Shown in pieces: positions 15,244 to 24,030 of a stretch of DNA of 64,000 nt; the first letter of the stretch is position 1; each line of letters starts with the position of its first letter. This DNA comes from JBCCLJ01 sp039026915 (GTDB lineage: Bacteria > Acidobacteriota > Thermoanaerobaculia > Multivoradales > Multivoraceae). Under the pieces are notes generated by a model. The model ran no database searches, was not told the origin of the DNA, and saw nothing but the letters and a program-made list of their open reading frames with translations. Both the position numbers and the translations under genes were made by a program. Where the stretch lies: positions 1 to 64,000 of the forward strand of contig JBCCLJ010000008.1 in assembly GCA_039026915.1 (NCBI GenBank). The letters run 5' to 3'.

Positions 15244-18200
15244 GTGGATTTCTTCTCTCCAGCCGTCCGTTCCTGGTTTGATGCCTCCTTCGCCGGCGCG
15301 ACGCGCGTGCAGACGATGGGTTGGCCGAAGCTGGCCGAAGGGCAGAACTGCCTGCTCGTCGCGCCGACCGGCAGCGGCAAGACGCTGGCGGCGTTCCTCT
15401 GGGGTCTCGACCGCTGCAGCCGGCTCCCGGAAGACGTCGAGCCGGGCGTTCGGGTGCTCTACGTGTCGCCGCTCAAGGCGCTGGTCTACGACATCGAGCG
15501 CAACCTCCGCTCGCCGCTCGTCGGCATCGGTCACGCCGCGACGCGCCTCGGCGAGCCCTACCGGACGAGTCGGGTCGACGTGCGCACCGGCGACACGTCG
15601 CAGCGCGATCGTCAACGTCAGCGACGTCGCCCCGGCGAGATTCTGGTAACGACGCCCGAGTCTCTCTATCTGCTCCTCGGCTCGCAGGCCGCCGAGACGC
15701 TGCGTTCCGTGCACACGGTCATCGTCGACGAGATCCACGCCTTCGCTCCGAGCAAGCGCGGCTGCCACCTCGCCGTGTCGCTCGAGCGTCTGAGCGAGAT
15801 CTGCGAAGAGGAGCCGCAGCGCATCGGCCTGTCGGCGACGGTGCGGCCAGCGGAGACCGTCGCCGGTTTTCTCGGCGGCGATCGTCCGGTCGAGATCGTC
15901 GACGCCAGCGAGCCGGCCCACGTCGAGCTCGAGATCGTCGTGCCCGTCGAGGACATGGACGACCCGCCTCCCGCCGCATCCGCCGCGACAGAGCGTCCAG
16001 GCGGTCCGATCCTGGCGCTGTCGCCCGAGGAGATGCAGCGCGAGGAAGGCTGGCGTGGGCCCGAAGTCTCCGGCATCTGGCCGTCGATCTACCCTCGGCT
16101 TCTCGACGCCCTGCTCTCGCACCAGTCGACGATCGTCTTCGCCAACAGTCGCAGCCTCTGCGAGCGCCTTGCCAATCGCTTGAACGAGCTGGCGCGCGAG
16201 CACCTCGAGGTGGACGAGGAGGCTCCCGACCTCGTGCGGGCGCACCACGGCAGCGTCTCGCATGCCAAGCGCTCCGAGATCGAAGAGGCGCTCAAGGCAG
16301 GCACGCTGCGCGGCATCGTCGCCACGAGCTCGCTCGAGCTCGGTATCGACATGGGTGCCGTCGATCTCGTCGTCCTCGTCGAATCGCCCGGCTCTGTCGC
16401 GAGCGGTCTGCAGCGGGTCGGTCGCGCCGGCCACGGCGTCGGCGAGCTGAGTCGGGGCAAGCTCTTTCCGAAGTTCAAGGGCGATCTGCTCGAGTGCGCC
16501 GTCGTTTCGCAGCGCATGCTCGCTGGAGAGCTCGAACCGATCCGCATTCCCAAGAACCCGCTCGACGTGGCGGCGCAGCAGATCGTCGCTTACTGCTGCG
16601 ACGCTGCGCGAACGAGCGAAGAGATCGAGACGATGCTCCGGCGCAGCTATCCGTTCCGCGAGCTGTCGGGCGAGGTCTTCGTCGGTCTGCTGGAGATGCT
16701 CTCGGGGCACTACCCCTCGGACGATTTCGCCGATCTCAAGCCGCGCCTCTCTTGGGATCGCGGCAAGGATCTGCTGACCTCGCGCCGCGGCGCGGCCATG
16801 CTGACGCGCTTCAACGCCGGGACGATTCCGGATCGCGGTCTCTACGGCGTGCATCTGGGCGAGGACGGACCGCGCGTCGGTGAGCTCGACGAAGAGATGG
16901 TCTACGAGACGCGCATCGGCGACACCTTCTTCCTTGGCGCGAGTACCTGGCGCGCCGTCGAAATCACGCGCGATCGCGTCATCGTGCAGCCGGCTCCCGG
17001 CGAGCCCGGCCGCATGCCCTTCTGGCGCGGCGACGGCCCCGGCCGCCCGATCGAGCTTGGTCGTGCTCTCGGCGGCTTCGTACGCGAGCTGCGTTCGATG
17101 CCCGTGGACGATCGCGAAGGCTGGCTGCGCGACGAGACGCCGCTCGACGATCTGGCGATCGGCAACCTGCTGGGCTACCTCGACGAGCAGGCCGAGGCGA
17201 CCGAGACGGTGCCGAGCGACCGCGAGATCGTCGTCGAGCGCTTTCGCGATGAGATCGGCGACTGGCGTCTCTGCATCCTGACGCCGTTCGGTGCGCGGGT
17301 CCACGCGCCCTGGGCGATGGCTCTCGAAGCCGACTTCACGCGCAAGACCGGCTTCGACGTGGAGAGCATGTACACCGACGACGGCATCGTGCTGCGCTTC
17401 GCCGACGTCGAGGAGTTGCCGGAGGTGGACGAGCTCTTTCCCGATCCCGAAGAGGTCGAGGAGCTTATCGTCGAGCAGGTCGGCAACTCCTCTCTCTTCG
17501 CCAGCATCTTCCGGGAGAGTGCGGCCCGCTCACTCCTGCTGCCGCGCCGTCGGCCCGGCCAGCGAACGCCGCTCTGGCAGCAGCGCCTGCGCTCGAAGAA
17601 TCTGCTGGCGTCGGTGCGCAAGTTCCCGGCGTTTCCGATCGTGCTGGAGACCTACCGCGAGTGCCTTCAGGACCACTTTGATCTGCCTTCGTTGCGCCAG
17701 CTGCTCGAGGAGGTTCAGGGACGACGGATCCGCGTCACCTCGGTCGAGACATCGTCGGCGTCGCCCTTTGCGCGGTCGCTGGCGTTCTCCTACGTAGCGC
17801 AGTACCTCTACGAGCAGGACGCGCCACTTGCCGAGCGCAAGGCTCAGGCACTGACGCTCGACAAGGGTCTGCTGCGGGAGCTCCTTGGACACAGCGAGCT
17901 GCGCGAACTGCTCGACGCGTCGGCTCTCGATCAGGTGGAGATGGAGCTGCAGTGTCTCGCCGAGGACCGACAGGCGCGCGACGCCGACGACCTGCACGAC
18001 GTTCTGCGGCGTTTGGGTGACCTATCGCTGCACGAACTCGAACAGCGGGCTCTCGAACCGCCCGCAGAGTGGCTCGAATCCCTGATGGGTGAGCGTCGCG
18101 TCTGCCTCGTTCGGGTCGGCTCGGAAGAACGCTACATCGCTGCGCAGGATGCCGGGCGCTATCGCGACGCACTCGGTGTTCAGGTGCCGCCGGGTCTGCC

Positions 18201-19833
18201 GCAGACGCTGCTCGGCCCGACCGAGCGACCGCTGGAGTCGCTGCTGCTGCGCTACGCGCGGAGTCGCGGGCCGTTTACGACCGAGGACATGGCCGAGCGC
18301 TTTCATCTGCTCCCGGCCCAGGTCGAGCCGCTGCTGCGTGGCTTCGAGGCCGAAGGCACGCTCTACCGCGGCGAGATCCGCCCCGGCGGTCAGAAGATCG
18401 AGTGGTGCGACACCGGCGTTCTGCGACGAATCAAGCGACGTACGCTCGCTCGTTTGCGGGGCGAGGTCGCCGCGGTCGAAGCACACGTTCTCGGGCGTTT
18501 CCTCCCCGAGTGGCAGGGCGTCACCGGTCTCTCGGCAGGCCCTCAGTCGGTTGCCGCTGCGGAGACCAAGCTGCGCGAGGTCGTCTCGCAGCTCGAAGGT
18601 CGTAGCTTTCCGTGGTCGGCTCTCTGCGACGACCTGCTGCCGCTGCGCGTCCCCGGCTTTCAGCTCGACATGCTCGACATGATGGCCGCTTCGGGCGAGC
18701 TCGTCTGGATCGGCCGTGGCTCTCTCGGTCCGCGCGACGGCAAGATCGCGCTGTGCCGTCGGGACCGGGCCGATCTCCTGCTGCCGGCCAGCGACGAAGT
18801 GGAGGCGGAGCGCACGCCCCTGCAGCAGGCGATTCTCGATCATCTCGACCAGCGCGGAGCGTGCTTCACCTCCGAGCTGCTGCAGCGTGCACGCCGAAGA
18901 CTCGAAGCCGAAGGGGCGCCGGAGGTGCAGAGCAGCGAAGTCGAGGAAGCGATCTGGGACCTCGTCTGGGCGGGCCTGGTGACGAACGACACCTTTCTGC
19001 CGCTCAAGGCGCTGCGCGCTCCGAAGCGCTCGAAGCGCTCCGCGCCGCGTCGCAGTCGGCGTCGCGGCATGGTGCCGCCTTCGTCCCCTCGCGGCGCAAG
19101 GCGAGCGCCTGCCGGTGCCGCGATCGGCGGTCGCTGGTCGCTTGTCTCCGAGCTGGTCTACGAGCCGCCGTCCGACACGGAACGGCGCTTCGCCGAGGTC
19201 AGCACGCTGCTCGAGCGCTACGGAGTGGTGAGTCGCGAGACCGCGCTGAGCGAGGAGATCCCCGGAGGCTTCGCCGCCCTCTACCCGGTGCTTCGCGAAA
19301 TGGAGGAGTCGGGCCGCGTGCGGCGGGGCTACTTCATCGAGGGTCTGTCCGGAAGGCAGTTCGCACTACCGGGCGCGGTCGAGCAGCTGCGCGCGCTGCG
19401 CAGCCAGGACGAGACGCTGCCCACCGGAGACGCCGAGGAACGCGGCGGCATCGAAGTGCTGCCGGCCGCCGATCCGAGCAACCCCTGGGGCTCGCTCCTG
19501 TCGTGGCCACAGCGCTCGCGCGAAGACGGACCGAAGGCGCGTCGGGTTCCGGGCGCCTGGGTCGTGCTCCAGGGCGGTCGGCCCCTCGTCTACCTGGAGC
19601 CGAGCGCTCGCGGCGTCGTCACGTTCCAGGCGCTGAGCTCGGCGCAGGCGAGTCGTGGAGAAGACGCCGAGGCGGCTCTCGGTGCGCTTCTCGAGGTCGC
19701 CCGTCGCCGCCGTCGTCGCTCCGTGAGAATCGAGCGCATCGACGGAGAGCCGGCCAACGAATCTCCCCTCAGAGAGCTGTTCGAGCGATCGGGCTTCGTC
19801 TCCGACTACCGGGGACTCAGCCGGGCTCTCTGA
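15244..19833 (+). CDS. lhr: Lhr-type superfamily 2 helicase, full length
   Basis: This 1529-residue large helicase is the size of bacterial long Lhr (about 1500), not the shorter Lhr-core. It has motif I APTGSGKT (40-47), motif II DEIH (about 162-165), motif III SAT (about 197), helicase motifs V-VI near GIDMGAVDLVVLVESPGSVASGLQRVGRAGH, the Lhr winged-helix/beta-barrel middle, and a long C-terminal domain to about 1529 with several winged helices. Lhr is an ATP-dependent 3'-5' DNA translocase linked to DNA repair. The start is GTG at 15244. The Nei/Fpg glycosylase gene 28 bp downstream supports a repair operon, a pairing known from other genomes. Confidence 0.95.
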   Translation: MDFFSPAVRSWFDASFAGATRVQTMGWPKLAEGQNCLLVAPTGSGKTLAAFLWGLDRCSRLPEDVEPGVRVLYVSPLKALVYDIERNLRSPLVGIGHAATRLGEPYRTSRVDVRTGDTSQRDRQRQRRRPGEILVTTPESLYLLLGSQAAETLRSVHTVIVDEIHAFAPSKRGCHLAVSLERLSEICEEEPQRIGLSATVRPAETVAGFLGGDRPVEIVDASEPAHVELEIVVPVEDMDDPPPAASAATERPGGPILALSPEEMQREEGWRGPEVSGIWPSIYPRLLDALLSHQSTIVFANSRSLCERLANRLNELAREHLEVDEEAPDLVRAHHGSVSHAKRSEIEEALKAGTLRGIVATSSLELGIDMGAVDLVVLVESPGSVASGLQRVGRAGHGVGELSRGKLFPKFKGDLLECAVVSQRMLAGELEPIRIPKNPLDVAAQQIVAYCCDAARTSEEIETMLRRSYPFRELSGEVFVGLLEMLSGHYPSDDFADLKPRLSWDRGKDLLTSRRGAAMLTRFNAGTIPDRGLYGVHLGEDGPRVGELDEEMVYETRIGDTFFLGASTWRAVEITRDRVIVQPAPGEPGRMPFWRGDGPGRPIELGRALGGFVRELRSMPVDDREGWLRDETPLDDLAIGNLLGYLDEQAEATETVPSDREIVVERFRDEIGDWRLCILTPFGARVHAPWAMALEADFTRKTGFDVESMYTDDGIVLRFADVEELPEVDELFPDPEEVEELIVEQVGNSSLFASIFRESAARSLLLPRRRPGQRTPLWQQRLRSKNLLASVRKFPAFPIVLETYRECLQDHFDLPSLRQLLEEVQGRRIRVTSVETSSASPFARSLAFSYVAQYLYEQDAPLAERKAQALTLDKGLLRELLGHSELRELLDASALDQVEMELQCLAEDRQARDADDLHDVLRRLGDLSLHELEQRALEPPAEWLESLMGERRVCLVRVGSEERYIAAQDAGRYRDALGVQVPPGLPQTLLGPTERPLESLLLRYARSRGPFTTEDMAERFHLLPAQVEPLLRGFEAEGTLYRGEIRPGGQKIEWCDTGVLRRIKRRTLARLRGEVAAVEAHVLGRFLPEWQGVTGLSAGPQSVAAAETKLREVVSQLEGRSFPWSALCDDLLPLRVPGFQLDMLDMMAASGELVWIGRGSLGPRDGKIALCRRDRADLLLPASDEVEAERTPLQQAILDHLDQRGACFTSELLQRARRRLEAEGAPEVQSSEVEEAIWDLVWAGLVTNDTFLPLKALRAPKRSKRSAPRRSRRRGMVPPSSPRGARRAPAGAAIGGRWSLVSELVYEPPSDTERRFAEVSTLLERYGVVSRETALSEEIPGGFAALYPVLREMEESGRVRRGYFIEGLSGRQFALPGAVEQLRALRSQDETLPTGDAEERGGIEVLPAADPSNPWGSLLSWPQRSREDGPKARRVPGAWVVLQGGRPLVYLEPSARGVVTFQALSSAQASRGEDAEAALGALLEVARRRRRRSVRIERIDGEPANESPLRELFERSGFVSDYRGLSRAL

Positions 19834-19861
19834 CCCCTGTTCTCCCGGAGACTCACAGCCG

Positions 19862-20692
19862 ATGCCTGAGGGCGACACGATCTACAAAGTGGCGGAGCGC
19901 CTCGCGCCCGTCCTCGAAGGTGAGCGGTTGCGTCGCGTCGAGCTGCACGGCCGTGACGTGCCCAGTCTCCGGCGCCAGGTGCAGAGCGTGCGTGCTGTCG
20001 GCAAGCACCTCCTCCTGGAGCTCGACAGCGGCGAGACGGTGCGAGTGCACCTCGGCATGCACGGCTCGTGGCATCGCTACGCGCACGGCGAACGCTGGCG
20101 CCGGCCGCAGAGGCAAGCGTCGCTGCGCTTCGACACCGAGGCCAAGGTCTTCGTCTGCTTCAATGCGATGAGGGTCGACTTTCTCGACGCCCGCCAGGTC
20201 GCTCAGCTTGACCGACACCTGGAGCTCGACCTGCTGAAGCCCGGAGCCGAGTTCGACGGCGCCAGGATCATCGAGCGTGCGAGACGGCTCGAGCCGCCGC
20301 ACGCTCCGATCGTCAACGTGCTGCTCAATCAGCGCATCGCTGCCGGAATCGGCAACGTGTACAAGAACGAGGTGCTCTTTCTCGAAGGCATACACCCTCT
20401 GACGCGCCTCGACCAGACGAGCGACGAGAAGCTCGAGCGTCTCTACGAGCTGAGCAAGGAGCTGCTCGAAGCCAACATGAAGCTGCGCGGCAAACGTCGC
20501 ACGCGCAACGGCACTCCGCATCTGTGGGTCTACAACCGTGCCTCGCAGCCCTGTCTAAAGTGCGACACGGCGATCCGCTGGCAGCCGATGGGACGGGGTC
20601 GTCGGGGCACCTATTGGTGCGAAGAGTGTCAGCCTCGACCCTCTTTGGAGGCGGCCGAACCGGCGTCGTCGACGGCGCAGACACAACGGTGA
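19862..20692 (+). CDS. Fpg/Nei-family DNA glycosylase/AP lyase
   Basis: This 276-residue base-excision repair enzyme begins MPEGDTI, giving the catalytic Pro2/Glu3 after Met removal; the PEGDTI form is typical of the Nei2-like branch. The helix-two-turn-helix lies in the AGIGNVYKNEVLF region, and the zinc finger has Cys231, Cys234, Cys253 and Cys256. The C-terminal tail after the finger is short and low complexity. It follows lhr by 28 bp on the same strand, so the two are probably co-transcribed. Confidence 0.93.
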   Translation: MPEGDTIYKVAERLAPVLEGERLRRVELHGRDVPSLRRQVQSVRAVGKHLLLELDSGETVRVHLGMHGSWHRYAHGERWRRPQRQASLRFDTEAKVFVCFNAMRVDFLDARQVAQLDRHLELDLLKPGAEFDGARIIERARRLEPPHAPIVNVLLNQRIAAGIGNVYKNEVLFLEGIHPLTRLDQTSDEKLERLYELSKELLEANMKLRGKRRTRNGTPHLWVYNRASQPCLKCDTAIRWQPMGRGRRGTYWCEECQPRPSLEAAEPASSTAQTQR

Positions 20693-20785
20693 CGAAGAGA
20701 TCTGACGCCTGTCGTACGGTCGCTAGACTCCTAGAATTGCGTTTTTGAGACGCCATCATCCCTTACTTTTTCCGGATTCAAACCC

Positions 20786-21886
20786 TTGGCTGACCGTCGT
20801 ACCCGGCTGCTGCGCGCCGCTTTCGTTCTGCTGCTCGCCGTCTCGTGCGCGCAGGTGATCTGGTGGGTCATCGATCAGCGCCGCCTCGCTCTCAGGGTCG
20901 AAGCGACGATTCTCGAGGCCTACGAGCTCGATCGCCGCGCGGCCGAGCGGCTGCTCGACTCCGGTAGTCCATGGAGCGAGCTCGAAGGGCTCTTTCCCCA
21001 TCTGGACTTCGATCGCAGCGAGCCCGTGACGCGTGCGGTCCAGATCGGTGAGGCGGCGCGTGAAGAGATCGCCCGGGAACGACGTCGCCACGTGCGTCAG
21101 TACGGCTGGGAGGCGGCCTTCTTCCTGGTCGTCCTCATCGTCTGTATGACCGTGCTCTGGCGTGGCCTTCGCGAAGAGGCGCGTCTTCGTGTGCGCCATG
21201 AGAGCTTCCTGGCCACGGTCTCCCACGAGCTTCGGAGCCCCCTGTCGAGCCTGCGACTCCAGACGCAGACAATGCAGCGTCGAAGCCTGGCGGAGGATCG
21301 GCGCGAGGAGCTCTTGCGCCGCAGCGAGAGCGACCTCGATCGCCTCGAGGGGCTGGTCGACAATGTGCTCGAGGCAGCTCGCATCGACGACGCCCGCAAG
21401 CGCGATCTCTTGAGCTGGCACGCCGAGCCGGTGCCCGTCGCCGAGGCTGTGAAGCGTCAGGTGCAGGCCCTCGCTCACGAGGGCGCCGACGAGCGGGTCG
21501 AGCACGACATTGCTGACGGCGTCTCGGTGCTGGCCGATCGCCGCGCCTTCGAGACGATCCTGCGAAACCTGCTCGCCAACGCTCTGCGGGCCACCGAGTC
21601 GGGGGGGCGGGTCGTCGTCGAGGCGCAGGTCGACAACGATGACTTGAGGCTCAAGGTGGTCGATTCGGGAGAGGGCTTCGCCGTCGACGAGTCGGACCAC
21701 CTCTTCGAGAAGTTCTACCGCCCGGGAGATGCCCTCAGCCAGCGCAGTGGCGGCACCGGCCTGGGTCTCTACATCGTGCGTCAGCTGGTCCGTCGCGGCG
21801 GCGGCTCGGTGACGGCGATGAGTCAGGGCCCCGGCACCGGGGCGACGTTCGAATTGACCTTGCCCGCAGCGGAGATGGCAGCATGA
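20786..21886 (+). CDS. Sensor histidine kinase
   Basis: This 366-residue membrane kinase has TM1 (about 11-29), a periplasmic segment (about 30-105), TM2 (about 109-125), HisKA with the H-box VSHELRSPL (phospho-accepting His147) and an HATPase_c domain (N-box NLLANALRA, G1 DSGEGF, G2 GGTGLGLYIV). There is no separate HAMP domain. The only in-frame start is TTG at 20786, without a clear Shine-Dalgarno sequence. It overlaps the response regulator by 4 bases, so the two form one two-component system. The short sensor loop gives no clue to the signal. Confidence 0.92.
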   Translation: MADRRTRLLRAAFVLLLAVSCAQVIWWVIDQRRLALRVEATILEAYELDRRAAERLLDSGSPWSELEGLFPHLDFDRSEPVTRAVQIGEAAREEIARERRRHVRQYGWEAAFFLVVLIVCMTVLWRGLREEARLRVRHESFLATVSHELRSPLSSLRLQTQTMQRRSLAEDRREELLRRSESDLDRLEGLVDNVLEAARIDDARKRDLLSWHAEPVPVAEAVKRQVQALAHEGADERVEHDIADGVSVLADRRAFETILRNLLANALRATESGGRVVVEAQVDNDDLRLKVVDSGEGFAVDESDHLFEKFYRPGDALSQRSGGTGLGLYIVRQLVRRGGGSVTAMSQGPGTGATFELTLPAAEMAA

Positions 21887-22593
21887 GCGCAGTCGAAGGA
21901 GAGATGAAGGTACTCCTCGTCGAGGACGAACCCCACCTGGCTCTCGGCCTCGTCGAGAACCTCGAGGACGAGGGCTATCGCGTCACGCACTGCCCCGACG
22001 GCGAGTCGGGACTCGAAGCGCTCGTCGAGCAGCGCTTCGATCTGGCGGTTCTCGACGTCATGCTGCCGGGACTCGATGGCTTCGCTCTGTGCGAGACGGC
22101 GCGCCGCGACGGCGTCGTCACGCCGGTTCTCTTTCTGACGGCCAAGGGCGGCGTCGATGATCGCATCCGCGGTCTGCGCGCCGGCGGCGACGACTACCTC
22201 GCCAAGCCTTTTCATCTGGACGAGCTGCTACTGAGGGTCTCGGCGATCCTGCGGCGCGCTCGGCGGGAGGAGAAGGAGCTCGTCGAGCTTCAGTTCGGCG
22301 GCAACACCGTGGACCTGCAGGCCTACCGCGCCACGGCCTGGAACGGCCAGGCGCACGAGATGACGCACAAGGAGGCGATGATCCTCAAGACGCTCGCGCT
22401 ACGTGCCGGAGAGGTTGTGTCGCGCGACGAGATCCTCGACCGCGTCTGGGGTCGTGACGTCTTCCCGTCGTCGAGGACGATCGACAACTTCATCCTCAAG
22501 TTGCGCCGTCGATTCGAGAAGGAACCGGAGGAGCCCCTGCACTTTCATTCAGTGCGCGGCGTCGGGTACCGGTTCACCGTCGAGCCGGAGTAG
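21883..22593 (+). CDS. OmpR-family response regulator
   Basis: This 236-residue protein has a receiver domain (8-120) with acidic pocket E14/D15, phospho-acceptor Asp58 (LAVLDVMLPGLDG) and Lys in YLAKPF, and a C-terminal winged-helix DNA-binding domain (about 140-233, SRTIDNFILKLRRRFE and HSVRGVGYRF). The start at 21883 has GGAG at an 8-nt spacing and overlaps the kinase stop (ATGA). The Met seven codons in is too close to its own GGAG. The target genes are unknown. Confidence 0.94.
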   Translation: MSAVEGEMKVLLVEDEPHLALGLVENLEDEGYRVTHCPDGESGLEALVEQRFDLAVLDVMLPGLDGFALCETARRDGVVTPVLFLTAKGGVDDRIRGLRAGGDDYLAKPFHLDELLLRVSAILRRARREEKELVELQFGGNTVDLQAYRATAWNGQAHEMTHKEAMILKTLALRAGEVVSRDEILDRVWGRDVFPSSRTIDNFILKLRRRFEKEPEEPLHFHSVRGVGYRFTVEPE

Positions 22594-22796
22594 GGACTGG
22601 CGGACAGGACACGAGTCCAGCTCGGTTGTCGCTCTGTCGATCCTCAGACGGGCTTGGGGAAGATTGGTGCCTAGCATTCGCAAGCCTTCGAGGGTCGGCA
22701 CGCACGCCGTCAGCCTGCGCCGGACAGCGTTGCGCGCGCTCTTCGCAAGGACCTCCTCAAAAGGGGCTGTGCCCCCGCAACGGCTTTGCGCCTCAG
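22594..22796. other. Intergenic spacer before the tandem repeats
   Basis: About 200 bp between the response-regulator stop and the first 161-bp repeat unit. No promoter, terminator with a U-run or conserved ORF was recognised. Together with the repeats this makes a 636-bp gene-free stretch. Confidence 0.4.
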
Positions 22797-23233
22797 TTCA
22801 CTTGTGGGGCGAATGACGTCGTTCCAACGGAAGGAAGTCGTCGTCATTCGCCTTGGCGAGCTTGGAGCGGTAAAGAGGCTGGATCGAATGCGTGCTAATC
22901 AGCACGCTGATTCCCCGTCGGCGTAGCCGACTCGAGCGACGCGAGCGGCGGTTTCCGTTCACTTGTGGGGCGAATGACGTCGCTCCAACCGAAGGAAGTC
23001 GTCGTCATTCGCCTTGGCGAGCTTGGAGCGCCAAAGAGGCTGGATCGAATGCGTGCTAACCAGCACGCTGATTCCCCGTCGGCGTAGCCGACTCGAGCGA
23101 CGCGAGCGGCGGTTTCCGTTCACCTTTGGGGCGAATGAGGTCGTTCCAACGGAAGGAAGTCGTCGTCATTCGCCTTGGCGAGCTTGGAGCGGAAAAGGGG
23201 CTGGATCGAATGCGTGCTAATCAGCACGCTCAT
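22797..23233. repeat. 161-bp tandem repeat, 2.7 copies, hairpin-rich
   Basis: Copies begin at 22797, 22958 and 23119, exactly 161 bp apart; the third is cut off where it meets the FKBP stop codon. Copies differ by a few substitutions only. Each full unit can form (a) an 11-bp perfect stem GGCGAATGACG/CGTCATTCGCC around a TTCC-aac-GGAA core (in copy 1, 22808-22818 with 22842-22852), (b) GCGTGCT-aatc-AGCACGC (22890-22907, 23051-23068, 23212-23229) and (c) GTCGGC-gta-GCCGAC (copies 1 and 2 only). There is no spacer structure as in CRISPR. Open frames across it are not convincing genes. It could be a REP/BIME-like mobile repeat or a repeated transcript 3' end. Confidence 0.85.
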
Positions 23234-23239
23234 TCGATC
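23204..23239 (-). terminator. Hairpin spanning the FKBP stop codon
   Basis: GATCGAATG-CGTGCT (23204-23218) pairs with AGCACG-CTCATTCGATC (23223-23239), leaving a 2-nt bulge and a 4-base loop. The stop codon of the FKBP gene (23232-23230) is inside the stem. There is no U-run. It is the last repeat unit fused to the gene end and may act as a terminator or mRNA 3'-end protector. Confidence 0.45.
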
Positions 23240-23934
23240 CCGATCAGCTCCACGTCGAAGACCAGGGCCGAGTTCGGACCGATGGGGCTGCCCGGCGGGG
23301 GCTGCATGCCGTAGCCGAGCTCGGCGGGGATGAAGACCTCCCACTGCGAACCGACGGACATGAGCTGCAGCGCCTGCGTCCAGCCGGCGATGACCTGGTT
23401 GAGGCCGAACGTCGTCGGCATGCCGCGGTCGCGCGAGCTGTCGAACTTGGTGCCGTCGATGAGTGTGCCGGTGTAGTGCACGGTGACGCGGTCCGTCGCG
23501 GCGGGCTTGGCGCCCGTGCCTTCGCTGATGATGCGGTACTGGAGGCCGTTGTCGAGAGTGACGACGCCTTCCTTGGTGCCGTTCTCAGCGAGGAAGGCCT
23601 GACCGGCTTCGAGGTTGGTCTGGGCCGCTGCCGTCATCTTTTCCTGCATTTTGGATTGCAGCTCCTGCATCGTGGCCTGGATCTGGTCCTGGCCGATCTT
23701 CATCTCGCCGCCCGACAGGGTGTCCTTGAGGCCCTGCAGCACGACGTCGAGGTCGACTTCGATGCCGTCGGCAGCCAGCTGTTTGCCCAGGTTGGCGCCA
23801 ACGATGTAGCTGAGGCGTTGCTCGAAGGTCTCGAGACCCGAGTCTTCGCCCTGGGCGGCGGTGGCGGTGGATTCGGCGCCGCAGGCGACGAAGGCGGCAA
23901 GGCACACGACGGCCAGAACCGGAATGCTCTTCAT
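23230..23934 (-). CDS. FKBP-type peptidyl-prolyl isomerase, lipoprotein-like (FkpA/Mip type)
   Basis: This 234-residue protein has a lipoprotein-like signal (Cys18 in FVAC), an FKBP N-terminal dimerisation helix region (about 37-120, SYIVGANLGKQL and a long Gln-rich helix) and a C-terminal FKBP domain (about 148-232, VHYTGTLIDGTKFDSS, VIAGWTQALQLMSVGSQWEVFIP, LGYG). It is a predicted periplasmic, membrane-tethered folding catalyst. Start: ATG at 23934 with GAGAGG 6 nt upstream; the longer frame to 24006 adds no signal features. The gene's 3' end lies in the third copy of the tandem repeat. Confidence 0.92.
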   Translation of the reverse strand: MKSIPVLAVVCLAAFVACGAESTATAAQGEDSGLETFEQRLSYIVGANLGKQLAADGIEVDLDVVLQGLKDTLSGGEMKIGQDQIQATMQELQSKMQEKMTAAAQTNLEAGQAFLAENGTKEGVVTLDNGLQYRIISEGTGAKPAATDRVTVHYTGTLIDGTKFDSSRDRGMPTTFGLNQVIAGWTQALQLMSVGSQWEVFIPAELGYGMQPPPGSPIGPNSALVFDVELIGIE

Positions 23935-24030
23935 TTGAAACCTCTCGAGGGAAGGGGGAACGGTGCGGCAGGAGGGAAGGCGCCGCAAGAGAGCAAACAC
24001 TATCACCGGCTCGCGGGCCAGCGAAGCGCA

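Noticed and set aside
15232..17304. Long minus-strand open frame of 690 codons
   Set aside because: It is antisense to the Lhr helicase, whose motifs are unmistakable. The antisense translation has no recognisable domain.
22626..23220. Open frames within the 161-bp repeats ending in WSGKEAGSNAC-like sequences
   Set aside because: The frames simply follow the repeated DNA, start in different contexts and have no ribosome-binding sites. Hairpin structure explains the sequence better than coding.
22797..23233. Possible CRISPR array
   Set aside because: The repeats are 161 bp and directly adjoining with no unique spacers, and no cas genes are present.
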